From the NCBI GenBank assembly GCA_910585205.1, contig CAJUCC010000017.1, positions 1-52,032 of the forward strand: a stretch of 52,032 nt of DNA, read 5' to 3'. The notes under the pieces are model-generated. The model ran no database searches and had not been told where the DNA came from. It saw nothing but the letters and a program-made list of their open reading frames with translations. Numbering within the stretch: the first letter of the stretch is position 1; every line of letters begins with the position of its first letter. Shown here piece by piece: positions 25,329 through 34,692 of the stretch. Origin of the DNA: an uncultured Lachnospiraceae bacterium. Its GTDB lineage: Bacteria; Bacillota; Clostridia; Lachnospirales; Lachnospiraceae. The translations under genes were made by a program, and so were the position numbers.

Positions 25329-25835
25329 TTGAGAAAATTTAGAGCTTTTTTGATTACCGCAGCCGCGGCAACGCTGGTTATGGCTTCTTCCATGGCTGTC
25401 TGTGCAAAAGAAGGCGACATGGTACCCCCCCGCTACAAAAGCAACTGTGATCTGATGAACTGTTCCGGCAGCCACATCAGTGTAAAGGACCCTTCCACGG
25501 GGCTTGACCTGTATTTCTGCGTACCGCAGAATTTGACATATTCTGTGGATGAGTATCGGACACAGGTTGCCGCATATCTGGCAGACCGGGCGGAAAACAA
25601 AGTTGAGGCTCCTGCTCCGGCAGAAGTGAAAAAAGAGACACAGGAGAACCGGTATTTTGCGCCGCCCCGTTATAAGAGCAACTGCGATCTGATGAACTGT
25701 TCCGGCAGCCACATCAGTGTAAAGGATCCTTCCACAGGGCTTGACCTGTATTTCTGCGTACCGCAGAATCTGACATATTCTGTAGATGAGTACCAGTCAA
25801 AGGTTGCCGCATATCTGGCAGACCGGGCAAAGTAA
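25329..25835 (+). CDS. Secreted protein with two near-identical Cys-containing repeats
   Basis: I do not recognise this 168-residue protein. A signal peptide (about 1-26, cut after AVCA) is followed by two 57-residue repeats, residues 33-89 and 112-168, identical at 53 positions; each holds three cysteines (NCDLMNC and YFCVP) and begins PPRYKSN. A Pro/Ala/Glu/Lys-rich linker joins them. The best start is a TTG at 25329, eight bases after AAGGAGG; an ATG at 25312 overlaps the AAGGAGG itself. It has its own consensus promoter and splits the common ackA-DUF177 order. The even cysteine number in the mature protein suggests disulphides or a bound cofactor. Function unknown. Confidence 0.85.
   Translation: MRKFRAFLITAAAATLVMASSMAVCAKEGDMVPPRYKSNCDLMNCSGSHISVKDPSTGLDLYFCVPQNLTYSVDEYRTQVAAYLADRAENKVEAPAPAEVKKETQENRYFAPPRYKSNCDLMNCSGSHISVKDPSTGLDLYFCVPQNLTYSVDEYQSKVAAYLADRAK
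25425..25595 (+). repeat. Repeat unit 1 of the secreted protein
   Basis: First copy of a 171-base coding repeat; the second starts 237 bases later. Most DNA differences between copies are silent, implying a fairly recent duplication or selection on the protein. Confidence 0.9.
25662..25832 (+). repeat. Repeat unit 2 of the secreted protein
   Basis: Second copy of the 57-residue unit, ending at the last residue before the stop. Amino-acid changes from copy 1 cluster near the end (RTQ to QSK, and the final E to K). Confidence 0.9.
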
Positions 25836-25858
25836 ACCGGCGGTTTATAAAACAAAGG

Positions 25859-25899
25859 GAGAAGGAAGACTTTTTGTGCGCAGAAAGGCCTTCCTTTTC
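25859..25899 (+). terminator. Possible terminator after the secreted-protein gene
   Basis: GAGAAGGAAG pairs with CTTCCTTTTC (one G-U) across a 21-base loop. The T-rich stretch is partly inside the 3' arm, so termination strength is uncertain. Confidence 0.4.
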
Positions 25900-25947
25900 T
25901 GTTTCCATTCTGCGGCACATTTGTCAGGCATGAAACAGAAAAATCAG

Positions 25948-25976
25948 TTGACAAAATCCTCCTTCCCAGGTATAAT
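25948..25976 (+). promoter_or_regulatory. Promoter of the DUF177-rpmF unit
   Basis: TTGACA (25948-25953) and TATAAT (25971-25976) are 17 bases apart, 26 bases before the DUF177 start codon. Confidence 0.88.
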
Positions 25977-26002
25977 AATTCACGTATGAGCAGGAGTTTA
26001 CA

Positions 26003-26527
26003 ATGATATGGAATTTAACGGACGTGCTGTCGATGGAAGGCAGGACGGAGACGCATCGGACAGAATATGAACCGGACACCATACGATATGGGGAAAAAGA
26101 TTATCCGGTTACGGAAAAATCACCGGTCAGCCTTTCGGCTGTCAATACAGGCAAGGGCAGAGCACAGATCACGGGAACGATTGATCTGACACTTATGCTT
26201 GCGTGTGACCGGTGTCTGCAGGATGTTTTGTATCCCCTTTCTCTGGAATTTTCGGCTGCGGCGGCATCGCCGGAGTGCGAAGCGGCTGCTTCGGAGGACG
26301 AGGCGGATCATTGTCTGATCGGTTATCAGATCAATGTGGACGATCTTGTATCTCGTGAAATTATGGTAAACTGGCCAATGAAGATTCTGTGCCGGCCGGA
26401 CTGCAGAGGAATTTGCAGTGTGTGCGGTACGGACCTGAATACGGGAACCTGTGAATGTGATACTTTTGTTCCTGACCCGAGATTGGCAGCAATAAAAGAT
26501 ATTTTTAACGCGGGTAAGGAGGTGTAA
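26003..26527 (+). CDS. yceD: DUF177 (YceD-type) protein
   Basis: This 174-residue protein matches DUF177/YceD, linked to 23S rRNA accumulation and commonly encoded before rpmF. It has the CDRC motif in its middle and a C-terminal cysteine cluster (CRPDCRGICSVCG, then TCEC), which could bind zinc. DDLVSREIMVNWPMK is a conserved family stretch. The rpmF start lies two bases after its stop, so the genes are co-translated in the usual order. Confidence 0.92.
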   Translation: MIWNLTDVLSMEGRTETHRTEYEPDTIRYGEKDYPVTEKSPVSLSAVNTGKGRAQITGTIDLTLMLACDRCLQDVLYPLSLEFSAAAASPECEAAASEDEADHCLIGYQINVDDLVSREIMVNWPMKILCRPDCRGICSVCGTDLNTGTCECDTFVPDPRLAAIKDIFNAGKEV

Positions 26528-26529
26528 CG

Positions 26530-26709
26530 ATGTCTATCTGTCCCAAAAATAAATCTTCCAAAGGAAGAAGAGACAAACGGAGAGCAAACTGGAAAATGAG
26601 CGCTCCTACTTTGGTAAAATGCAGTAAATGTGGCGCTCTGATGATTCCGCACAGAGTTTGCAGAGCCTGCGGCGCGTATAATAAAAAAGAGATCATCAGC
26701 GTGGACTGA
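26530..26709 (+). CDS. rpmF: 50S ribosomal protein L32
   Basis: This 59-residue protein begins MSICPKNKSSKGRRDKRRAN and carries a zinc-ribbon pair, CSKCG and CRACG, as in the zinc-binding form of L32. The start follows GGAGGTGTAACG at the end of the DUF177 gene. A good terminator follows 25 bases after the stop. Confidence 0.96.
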   Translation: MSICPKNKSSKGRRDKRRANWKMSAPTLVKCSKCGALMIPHRVCRACGAYNKKEIISVD

Positions 26710-26734
26710 TGCAGGACTGAAAGAGTCAGACGGG

Positions 26735-26764
26735 GGCATTTCCGGTTTCGGGAATGCCTTTTTT
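26735..26764 (+). terminator. Intrinsic terminator after rpmF
   Basis: GGCATTTCC and GGGAATGCC form a 9-bp stem (one G-U) with a 6-base loop, followed directly by TTTTTT. Confidence 0.92.
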
Positions 26765-26781
26765 CATTCCCATTTCTTTCC

Positions 26782-26810
26782 TTGCTTTTTAAACAAGGGT
26801 TTAGTATATT
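26782..26810 (+). promoter_or_regulatory. Probable promoter of the plsX-acpP-rnc-smc-ftsY unit
   Basis: TTGCTT (26782-26787) and TATATT (26805-26810) are 17 bases apart, just after the rpmF terminator and 46 bases before plsX. Confidence 0.65.
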
Positions 26811-26856
26811 TATATAGTATGAACTGTTACCGTATTTTCAGACGGAGGAAATCAAA

Positions 26857-27873
26857 ATGAGTGATTGGATCAATGTGGCGGTGGACGCCATGGGCGGCGA
26901 CAATGCGCCGGAGGAAGTGGTCAAAGGAGCCGTAAACGCGGTTTTGGAGAGTAAGAGGATTCGGGTATTTTTGACGGGACGGGAAGATGCCATTCAAAAG
27001 GAACTGGAAAAGTACACGTTTCCGGCAGAGCAGGTGGAGATCGTGAACGCTGCGGAAGTGATTGAAACGGCGGAACCCCCTGTCGCGGCAATTCGTGCGA
27101 AGAAGGATTCTTCTATTGTAAAGGGGATGAAACTTGTAAAGGACGGCAGCTGTGATGCGTTTGTATCCGCAGGCAGCACAGGTGCGGTTCTTGTGGGCGG
27201 ACAGGTTCTTGTGGGCAGAATCAAAGGCATAGAGCGGCCGCCGCTTGCGCCGGTAATCCCGACAACCAAAGGGGCGTCCCTGCTGATCGACTGCGGTGCC
27301 AATGTGGATGCCCGGCCTTCGCATCTGGTGCAGTTTGCGAAGATGGGTTCCATCTATATGGAATATGTTATGGGCGTGAAAAATCCCCGGGTGGCGATCG
27401 TCAATATCGGCGCGGAGGAGGAAAAGGGCAATGCGCTTGTAAAAGAAACTTTTCCTCTGCTGAAGGCGTGCGGGGACATCAACTTTATCGGCAGTATCGA
27501 GGCACGGGATATTCCTGAGGGCGGTGCGGATGTAATTGTATGTGAGGCTTTCGTGGGCAATGTGATCCTGAAAATGTATGAGGGTGTGGGCGGCACGTTG
27601 ATACAGGTAGTGAAACAGGGAATGATGACTTCGCTGCGCAGCAAGATCGGCGCACTGCTTGTGAAACCGGCTCTGAAAGAGACATTGAAGGCCTTTGACC
27701 TCGAACAGTACGGCGGTGCACCGCTGCTCGGGCTGAACGGTCTTGTCGTGAAAACCCACGGCAGTTCCAAAGCGGTCGAAGTAAAAAATTCCATTCTCCA
27801 GTGTATAGCGTTCAAGGAACAGAAGATCAATGAAAAGATAAAGGAACAGATCGGACAGAAGGCGGAAGCGTAG
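26857..27873 (+). CDS. plsX: Phosphate acyltransferase PlsX
   Basis: This 338-residue enzyme converts acyl-ACP to acyl-phosphate for phospholipid synthesis. It opens with NVAVDAMGGDNAPEEVVKG and contains FVSAGSTGAVL, LLIDCGANVD and GFVG-type segments (EAFVGNVILK). The ribosome binding site is GGAGGAAAT. It is followed by acpP after 16 bases, its usual partner. Confidence 0.97.
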   Translation: MSDWINVAVDAMGGDNAPEEVVKGAVNAVLESKRIRVFLTGREDAIQKELEKYTFPAEQVEIVNAAEVIETAEPPVAAIRAKKDSSIVKGMKLVKDGSCDAFVSAGSTGAVLVGGQVLVGRIKGIERPPLAPVIPTTKGASLLIDCGANVDARPSHLVQFAKMGSIYMEYVMGVKNPRVAIVNIGAEEEKGNALVKETFPLLKACGDINFIGSIEARDIPEGGADVIVCEAFVGNVILKMYEGVGGTLIQVVKQGMMTSLRSKIGALLVKPALKETLKAFDLEQYGGAPLLGLNGLVVKTHGSSKAVEVKNSILQCIAFKEQKINEKIKEQIGQKAEA

Positions 27874-27889
27874 GAAGGGCTGATTTACG

Positions 27890-28135
27890 ATGGAATTTGA
27901 TAAACTGCGGGAAATCATTGCAGGTGTACTGAGTGTGGACCCGAATGAAATTGCAGAAGATACGACATTCGTGGAAGATCTGGGGGCGGACTCGCTGGAT
28001 CTGTTTCAGATCGTGATGGGAATCGAAGAAGCATTTCAGATCAAAGTGCCGCCGGAACAGGCCGAACAGATTACAAGGGCGGGGGAAGCCCTGCAGTTGA
28101 TCCGTCAGGCTGTCGGCGGAACCGAAATAAATTGA
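27890..28135 (+). CDS. acpP: Acyl carrier protein
   Basis: This 81-residue acidic carrier protein has the phosphopantetheine serine S35 in GADSLDLFQI. The length and charge are typical of fatty-acid ACP. It lies between plsX and rnc. Confidence 0.96.
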   Translation: MEFDKLREIIAGVLSVDPNEIAEDTTFVEDLGADSLDLFQIVMGIEEAFQIKVPPEQAEQITRAGEALQLIRQAVGGTEIN

Positions 28136-28150
28136 AAAGCAGAGGAAGAA

Positions 28151-28846
28151 ATGAATAACCGGAAAGTAATTGAAACACTGGAAATGCGGATTGGCTATAC
28201 CTTTCAGAACAAAAATCTGTTGCGGCAGGCATTGACACACAGTTCGTTTGCCAATGAGCAAAAGATCAACAAGTGGGATGATTATGAGAGACTTGAATTT
28301 TTGGGGGATGCGGTTCTGGAGCTGGTTTCCAGTGACTATCTGTATCGCGCCGACCCCTATATGCCGGAAGGAAAGCTGACGAAGCTGCGTTCTTCCATGG
28401 TCTGTGAGCCTGCGCTGGCATACTGTGCGCGGGATATTGAACTGGGAAATTACATTTTTCTCGGAAGAGGCGAGGAGGCAACCGGGGGCAGGAGGCGGGA
28501 GTCCATTACTTCCGATGTGCTGGAAGCGGTGATCGGTGCAATCTATCTGGACGGCGGGCTACAGCATGCCAGGGAATTTATCAACCGTTTTATTTTGTCC
28601 GATCTGGAAGACAAGCAGTTGTTTTATGACAGTAAGACGATTCTGCAGGAGCTGATACAGAAAAACGGAGAGGGAAAACTTTCCTATGCGCTTGTGGAAG
28701 AATCGGGCCCGGAGCATGACAAGCTTTTCCGGGTGGAAGCCATGCTGGACGGGAAAAAGATCGGAGCGGGCAGCGGCCGGACGAAAAAACATGCGGAACA
28801 ACAGGCCGCTTATCAGGCGCTTCTGGAAAAAAGAGAGAGAAAATAA
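28151..28846 (+). CDS. rnc: Ribonuclease III
   Basis: This 231-residue endonuclease cleaves double-stranded RNA, including rRNA precursors. The signature ERLEFLGDAVLELV is at about residues 46-59, the second catalytic acidic cluster is in TSDVLEAVIGAIYLDGG, and a C-terminal double-stranded RNA-binding domain (about 155-228) ends KKHAEQQAAYQALL. It precedes smc by 23 bases, the common order. Confidence 0.97.
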   Translation: MNNRKVIETLEMRIGYTFQNKNLLRQALTHSSFANEQKINKWDDYERLEFLGDAVLELVSSDYLYRADPYMPEGKLTKLRSSMVCEPALAYCARDIELGNYIFLGRGEEATGGRRRESITSDVLEAVIGAIYLDGGLQHAREFINRFILSDLEDKQLFYDSKTILQELIQKNGEGKLSYALVEESGPEHDKLFRVEAMLDGKKIGAGSGRTKKHAEQQAAYQALLEKRERK

Positions 28847-28869
28847 GACGGACGGATAACGGGTAATTT

Positions 28870-31800
28870 ATGTATTTAAAGAGCATTGAGGTACAGGGAT
28901 TCAAATCCTTTGCAAACAAAATCGTGTTTCAGTTTCACAACGGCATTACGGGAATCGTGGGGCCGAACGGCAGCGGAAAGAGCAATGTGGCCGATGCCGT
29001 CCGGTGGGTGCTCGGGGAGCAGCGTATCAAGCAGCTCCGCGGCGCCTCGATGCAGGATGTTATTTTTTCCGGGACGGAGACGAGAAAGCCGTTAAGTTAC
29101 GCGTATGTGGCGATAACACTGGACAATGCGGATCATCAGCTTGCCATCGACTATGACGAGGTGACGGTGGCAAGAAGGATTTACCGCTCGGGAGAAAGCG
29201 AGTATTCCATCAACGGAACGATCTGCCGTCTGAAAGACGTGAACGAACTGTTTTACGATACCGGAATCGGCAAGGAAGGATATTCGATTATCGGACAGGG
29301 ACAGATCGATAAAATTCTGAGCGGAAAGCCGGAGGAAAAGCGCGAACTCTTTGACGAGGCGGCGGGCATTGTGAAATTCAAGCGGCGCAAGAATGCGGCC
29401 TGTAAGAAACTGGAGGATGAAAAACAGAATCTGGTCCGGGTGCGGGATATTCTTTCGGAGCTGGAAAAGCAGGTCGGACCGCTGGAAAAGCAGTCGGAAA
29501 AGGCAAAGATTTATCTGCAGAAAAAAGAGGAGCTGAAAACGCTCGATGTCAACCTGTTTCTCGTGGAAAACCGCCATATCCGGGAGCAGCTTGACGGATT
29601 GGAAGGCAAATATGCGATTGCCAGTCATGATCTGCAGGAGGCGTCCGCGCGTTACGAGCGGACAAAAGAGGAATACGAACAGGTGCAGCGCGAGCTGGAA
29701 GGACTGGAGGAGACGATTGAAACCGCCCGTAAGACACTGACGGACAGCAGTGTGCTGCGCGGCAGGCTGGAAGGGCAGATCAATGTGCTGAGGGAACAGA
29801 TTCATTCTGCCAGAGGCAATGAAAAGCATCTGACCGGCCGCAGGGAAACGCTGGAACGGGAGATCGCCGGCAAAGAAAACGACAAAAGTGTCATTCTGGA
29901 AGACAAACGGCGTACCGACGAAAAAGCCGCGGAAGTGGAGCAGGCGCGGGCGGAGGCTGGGGCGGAGCTGGCCCGGATTCAGAGCGAAATCGAAACCTAC
30001 CATACTAAGATTGAAGCCGGAAAAAATACGATTATGGAAGCGCTGAATGAGCGGGCTGCCGTCCGTTCGCGGATGGGGCGCTGCGATACGATGCTGGAAC
30101 AGGCACAGATCCGCAAGGCGGAGCTGAATTCCCGCCTGCTGCGGGCCAGATCGGATGAGGCGCAGTACCGGGAAGAACTGCAGCGGCTGCAGGAAGCGTT
30201 CCGGGCCGTCGGAGAAAAGATAGAAGCGCTGCGCGGGACGCAGGAAGCGCAGGAAGCGCGTATCGCTGCGATTAAGCCGGAATTGTCGCAGAAGGATCAG
30301 AAGCTGCAGGAAGCGCAGAGACGTTACCATCAGGAAAAGTCCCGGCTGGAGGCGCTGCGAGATCTGACCGAGCGCTACGACGGCTATGGCAGCAGCGTAA
30401 AGCGGGTGATGGAGCAGAAGGAGAAAACGCCGGGGCTGATCGGCGTGGTCGCGGATATTATCAAAGTGGAACAAAAATATGAGACGGCCATCGAGACGGC
30501 GCTCGGTTCCGGCATTCGCAATATCGTCACGCAGGACGAGGAAACCGCAAAAAAGATGATTGCGTTTCTGAAACAGACAAAGAGCGGCCGTGCCACTTTT
30601 CTGCCGCTCAACGGCATCAAAAATGCGCAGCCGTTTAAACCGGAGCAGGCATTGGCGGAAACCGGCGTAATCGGTGTGGCGGATTCCCTTGTGCAGACGC
30701 AGCCGGCCTATGTGGATGTTGCGAGATCGCTGCTCGGCCGCATTCTGGTTGTCGATCATATGAACCATGCGGTTGCGATTGCCCGCAAGTATGGCTACAG
30801 CATCCGCATGGTGACGCTGGAGGGCGAACTGCTCGTACCGGGCGGCGCAATCAGCGGCGGCGCATTCAAAAACAGCGCAAATCTTCTGAGCAGGCGGCGT
30901 GAAATCGAAGAACTGGAGAAAAAGGCCGCCGCATATGCGGAAACGGTACAGATCGTGCAGCGGGAGATTGAAGCCGTCAAGGAAGAGCGTAACGGGCTGC
31001 GCGCGGGGCTGGAGACAACCCGGCGTTCGCTGCAGGAGACATTTATCGAACAAAATACCGTCCGCCTGAACGTGATCGCGGCGCAGGAGCGGTGCAGTGA
31101 GACGCAGGAGGGATACGGCTCGCTGCGGGAGGAACAGGAAGCGGTCGAGCGCAGAATTCGGGAGATACAGGCGGAAAAGGAACAGACGGGAGAAGAACTG
31201 ACAGTCTCGGAGAAACTGGAGCGTTCCGTGCAGGAGCAGATCGCGGGATTTCAGACAGAGCTGGACAGCAGGCGGCTGCAGGAATCGGAACAGACCGCCC
31301 GGGTGTCCGAGTGGGATGTGCAAGCCGAGAAGTTCCGTCAACAGCAGGCGTTTAAACAGCAGAATGTCGAACGGATTGCGGGCGAGATTGCGCGTTTGTC
31401 CGAGGAACGCGCCGAGCTGGAGCAGGAGCTGGTCAGAAACGCCGGTGAGATTGCGCAGAAACAGAAAGATATTGCGCAGACAGAGGAAACGATCACGGCG
31501 TCCCGCAGCGCGGGAGACGAGGCGCAGGAAACAATCCGGGCCGATCTGGCGCGGAAGGAAGAACTGACGGAAAGGCAGAAAAATTTCTTCGCCGTGCGGG
31601 AGGAACTGGCGGAAAGAAAGAGCGGGCTGGACAAAGAAGTATACCGTCTGAACGCCCAGAAGGAAAAACTGGAAGCTTCGATGGAATCCCAGATCAATTA
31701 TATGTGGGACGAGTATGAGATCACACTCAGCGCCGCAGCGGCGCTGCGCCGGGAGGCGTTTAACGATCTGGCAGAGATGAAGCGGGGAATCGCTTCGCTG

Positions 31801-32430
31801 AAAGACGAGATCCGGAAGTTGGGCGACGTGAATGTCAATGCCATTGAAGACTATAAGAATCTGATGGAGCGGTACGGCTTTTTAAAGACGCAGCATGATG
31901 ATCTGGTGGAGGCGGAGCAGACGCTTCTCGGCATTATCGATGAGCTGGACAATGCCATGCGCAGGCAGTTTCAGGAGAAATTCGGTCAGATCGGCAGAGA
32001 GTTTGACAACGTGTTTCAGGAACTGTTCGGCGGCGGCAAGGGGACACTGGAGCTGCAGGAGGACGAAGATATTCTGGAAGCGGGGATCCGCATAATCGCG
32101 CAGCCGCCGGGCAAGAAACTGCAGAATATGATGCAGCTTTCGGGCGGTGAAAAAGCCCTGACTGCCATTGCTCTGCTCTTTGCCATCCAGAATCTGAAAC
32201 CGTCGCCCTTTTGTCTGCTGGACGAGATCGAAGCGGCGCTGGATGAAAACAATGTGGGACGTTTCGTGAAATATTTACATAAGCTCACAAAAAACACACA
32301 GTTTATCGTTATTACCCACAGGCGGGGAACGATGGAGCAGGCTGACCGGTTATACGGCATCACCATGCAGGAAAAGGGAATTTCCACACTGGTCAGCGTC
32401 AATCTGATCGACAGTGAGCTGGACGCCTGA
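28870..32430 (+). CDS. smc: Chromosome segregation protein SMC
   Basis: This 1186-residue condensin ATPase has the Walker A motif GPNGSGKSN (31-39), long coiled coils broken by a hinge at about 500-660, the ABC signature LSGGEKAL from L1090, and Walker B CLLDEIEAALDE with D1118-E1119. The length is the family norm. It is in the rnc-smc-ftsY cluster. The large frame on the opposite strand across this gene is a shadow. Confidence 0.98.
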   Translation: MYLKSIEVQGFKSFANKIVFQFHNGITGIVGPNGSGKSNVADAVRWVLGEQRIKQLRGASMQDVIFSGTETRKPLSYAYVAITLDNADHQLAIDYDEVTVARRIYRSGESEYSINGTICRLKDVNELFYDTGIGKEGYSIIGQGQIDKILSGKPEEKRELFDEAAGIVKFKRRKNAACKKLEDEKQNLVRVRDILSELEKQVGPLEKQSEKAKIYLQKKEELKTLDVNLFLVENRHIREQLDGLEGKYAIASHDLQEASARYERTKEEYEQVQRELEGLEETIETARKTLTDSSVLRGRLEGQINVLREQIHSARGNEKHLTGRRETLEREIAGKENDKSVILEDKRRTDEKAAEVEQARAEAGAELARIQSEIETYHTKIEAGKNTIMEALNERAAVRSRMGRCDTMLEQAQIRKAELNSRLLRARSDEAQYREELQRLQEAFRAVGEKIEALRGTQEAQEARIAAIKPELSQKDQKLQEAQRRYHQEKSRLEALRDLTERYDGYGSSVKRVMEQKEKTPGLIGVVADIIKVEQKYETAIETALGSGIRNIVTQDEETAKKMIAFLKQTKSGRATFLPLNGIKNAQPFKPEQALAETGVIGVADSLVQTQPAYVDVARSLLGRILVVDHMNHAVAIARKYGYSIRMVTLEGELLVPGGAISGGAFKNSANLLSRRREIEELEKKAAAYAETVQIVQREIEAVKEERNGLRAGLETTRRSLQETFIEQNTVRLNVIAAQERCSETQEGYGSLREEQEAVERRIREIQAEKEQTGEELTVSEKLERSVQEQIAGFQTELDSRRLQESEQTARVSEWDVQAEKFRQQQAFKQQNVERIAGEIARLSEERAELEQELVRNAGEIAQKQKDIAQTEETITASRSAGDEAQETIRADLARKEELTERQKNFFAVREELAERKSGLDKEVYRLNAQKEKLEASMESQINYMWDEYEITLSAAAALRREAFNDLAEMKRGIASLKDEIRKLGDVNVNAIEDYKNLMERYGFLKTQHDDLVEAEQTLLGIIDELDNAMRRQFQEKFGQIGREFDNVFQELFGGGKGTLELQEDEDILEAGIRIIAQPPGKKLQNMMQLSGGEKALTAIALLFAIQNLKPSPFCLLDEIEAALDENNVGRFVKYLHKLTKNTQFIVITHRRGTMEQADRLYGITMQEKGISTLVSVNLIDSELDA

Positions 32431-32494
32431 GACGGCAGAAAAATCGCAATACAGCAGAGAATGAAATAAGAAAAAGAAAGGAGCCGCACAGGAT

Positions 32495-33433
32495 ATGAGC
32501 GGAGAGAAGAAAGGCTTTTTCAGCCGTTTGAAGGCGGGCCTGAGTAAGACGAGAGACAATATCGTAAACGGGATCGATTCCGTGTTTAACGGATATTCCA
32601 TGATTGACGAGGATTTTTATGAAGAACTGGAAGAAATACTAATCATGGGTGATATTGGGGTCAATGCTGCCAATGCCATACTGGAACGGCTCCGGGCGCA
32701 GGTAAAGGAGAACCGGATCAAAGAGCCTGCGGCGTGCAAGCAGCTTTTGATCGACAGCATACGGGAGCAGATGCAGGTTGGCGAGACGGCATATGATTTC
32801 GAAAAGGAGCAGTCGGTTGTTCTGGTAATCGGCGTCAACGGTGTGGGCAAGACGACCTCGGTCGGCAAGCTGGCGGGCAAGCTGAAAGATCAGGGCAGAA
32901 AGGTGATTCTGGCGGCGGCCGATACGTTTCGTGCGGCGGCGGGAGAGCAGCTCACCGAATGGGCGCACCGTGCAGGGGTTGAGATTATCGGCGGCATGGA
33001 AGGGTCCGACCCGGCATCGGTGATCTATGACGCGGTACATGCGGCGAAGGCGCGCCATGCCGATGTGCTGTTATGCGATACGGCTGGCAGACTGCACAAT
33101 AAAAAGAATTTAATGGAAGAGCTGAAGAAAATTGACCGGATTATCGAAAAAGAATTTCCGCAGGCGCATCGGGAAAATCTGGTCGTACTGGACGGCACGA
33201 CCGGACAGAACGCGCTGCAGCAGGCGCGGGAATTCGGGGAGGCCACGAACCTGACCGGCATTATCCTGACGAAGATGGACGGCACGGCCAAGGGCGGCAT
33301 TGCGGTTGCCATCCAGTCCGAGCTGCATGTACCGGTTAAGTATATCGGCGTGGGGGAAACGATCGACGATCTGCAGAAATTTGATTCGGATGAATTTGTC
33401 AACGCACTGTTTGACATCAAAGGAGTGGAGTAG
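32495..33433 (+). CDS. ftsY: Signal recognition particle receptor FtsY
   Basis: This 312-residue SRP receptor GTPase targets ribosomes making membrane proteins to the translocon. G-motifs are GVNGVGKTT (from 113), DTAGR (from 195) and TKMDGTAKGG (from 259). It has a short N-terminal region rather than the long acidic A domain of enteric FtsY. The start follows AAAGGAGCCGC. The threonine ammonia-lyase ATG directly abuts its TAG. Confidence 0.97.
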   Translation: MSGEKKGFFSRLKAGLSKTRDNIVNGIDSVFNGYSMIDEDFYEELEEILIMGDIGVNAANAILERLRAQVKENRIKEPAACKQLLIDSIREQMQVGETAYDFEKEQSVVLVIGVNGVGKTTSVGKLAGKLKDQGRKVILAAADTFRAAAGEQLTEWAHRAGVEIIGGMEGSDPASVIYDAVHAAKARHADVLLCDTAGRLHNKKNLMEELKKIDRIIEKEFPQAHRENLVVLDGTTGQNALQQAREFGEATNLTGIILTKMDGTAKGGIAVAIQSELHVPVKYIGVGETIDDLQKFDSDEFVNALFDIKGVE

Positions 33434-34657
33434 ATGAGTAAGGAGATGCTGACGCTGGAGGCTTTCGAGGAAGCTTCCGAGATCGTCAAAAAAGTGACGC
33501 AGGAGACGAAGCTTGTTTACAGCGATTACCTGAGCAGGCAGACCGGGAATAAGATCTATCTGAAACCGGAGAATATGCAGTTTACAGGCGCGTATAAGGT
33601 GCGGGGCGCCTATTATAAAATCAGCACGCTCAGCGACGAAGAGCGTCAGAAAGGGCTGATTACCGCTTCTGCGGGCAACCATGCGCAGGGCGTTGCCTAT
33701 GCGGCGGGCTGTTTTGGGGCGAAGGTGACGATTGTCATGCCGACGACCACACCGCTGATGAAAGTGACAAGGACGAAAAGCTATGGGGCGGAAGTGGTGC
33801 TGTACGGCGACGTATATGACGAAGCCTGCGCACATGCGTATGAGCTGGCAAAGGAGCATGGCTATACGTTTATTCATCCCTTTGACGATATGGCGGTGGC
33901 CACGGGACAGGGCACGATCACGATGGAAATCTTTAAGGAACTGCCGCTGGTGGACTATATTCTCGTGCCGATCGGCGGCGGCGGTCTGGCGACAGGCGTG
34001 TCCACGCTGGCGAAACTGCTGAATCCGAAAATCCGCGTGATCGGCGTGGAACCCGCCGGGGCCAACTGTATGCAGGAATCGGTGAAAAACGGCAGGGTGA
34101 CGACACTGCCGGGGGTCAACACAATAGCGGACGGCACGGCGGTCAAGACGCCGGGTGAGACGATATTTCCGTATATTCAGGAAAATCTGGACGACATTGT
34201 CACCGTGGAGGACCGGGAACTGGTGGTCGCCTTCCTTGATATGGTGGAAAACCATAAGATGGTCGTGGAAAATTCCGGCCTGCTGAGTGTGGCGGCGCTG
34301 AAGCAGTTAAAGCCCGAAAATAAAAAAGTCGTTTCGATCTTAAGCGGCGGCAATATGGACATCATTACGATGTCCTCCGTCGTACAGCAGGGCCTGATTC
34401 TGCGGGACAGAATCTTCTCCGTATCTGTGCTGCTGCCGGATAAGCCGGGCGAACTGTGCCGGGTAGCCGGGGTGATCGCCAAGGAGAGCGGCAATGTCAT
34501 CAAACTGGAGCATAATCAGTTTGTATCGACAAACCGGAATGCTGCGGTTGAACTGCGGATTACGATGGAAGCGTTCGGCAGCGAACATAAAAAGCAGATT
34601 ATTTCCGCGTTGGAGCGGGAAAAATATCAGCCGAAGGTTGTGGCGACGAGTATATAA
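33434..34657 (+). CDS. ilvA: Threonine ammonia-lyase with C-terminal ACT-like domain
   Basis: This 407-residue PLP enzyme deaminates threonine to 2-oxobutanoate. The PLP lysine is K55 in FTGAYKVRGA; SAGNHAQGVAYAA and the glycine-rich IGGGGLATG bind substrate and cofactor phosphate. A C-terminal ACT-like region (about 325-407, RDRIFSVSVLLPDKPGEL) suggests allosteric control. It starts on the base after the ftsY stop, with AAAGGAGTGGAG inside the ftsY end. Whether it feeds isoleucine synthesis or threonine fermentation is not clear. Confidence 0.93.
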   Translation: MSKEMLTLEAFEEASEIVKKVTQETKLVYSDYLSRQTGNKIYLKPENMQFTGAYKVRGAYYKISTLSDEERQKGLITASAGNHAQGVAYAAGCFGAKVTIVMPTTTPLMKVTRTKSYGAEVVLYGDVYDEACAHAYELAKEHGYTFIHPFDDMAVATGQGTITMEIFKELPLVDYILVPIGGGGLATGVSTLAKLLNPKIRVIGVEPAGANCMQESVKNGRVTTLPGVNTIADGTAVKTPGETIFPYIQENLDDIVTVEDRELVVAFLDMVENHKMVVENSGLLSVAALKQLKPENKKVVSILSGGNMDIITMSSVVQQGLILRDRIFSVSVLLPDKPGELCRVAGVIAKESGNVIKLEHNQFVSTNRNAAVELRITMEAFGSEHKKQIISALEREKYQPKVVATSI

Positions 34658-34692
34658 GCATCCGGCAGGGACAAAGGCAGAGAGGATATGCC

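Noticed and set aside
25425..25832. The two-copy repeat as a CRISPR or tandem satellite
   Set aside because: There are only two units, they are coding, and the spacing and mostly silent differences show a protein-level duplication.
29092..31341. A 749-codon open frame on the minus strand
   Set aside because: It is antisense to smc, whose coiled-coil codon pattern leaves the opposite frame free of stops; no motif or ribosome binding site supports it.
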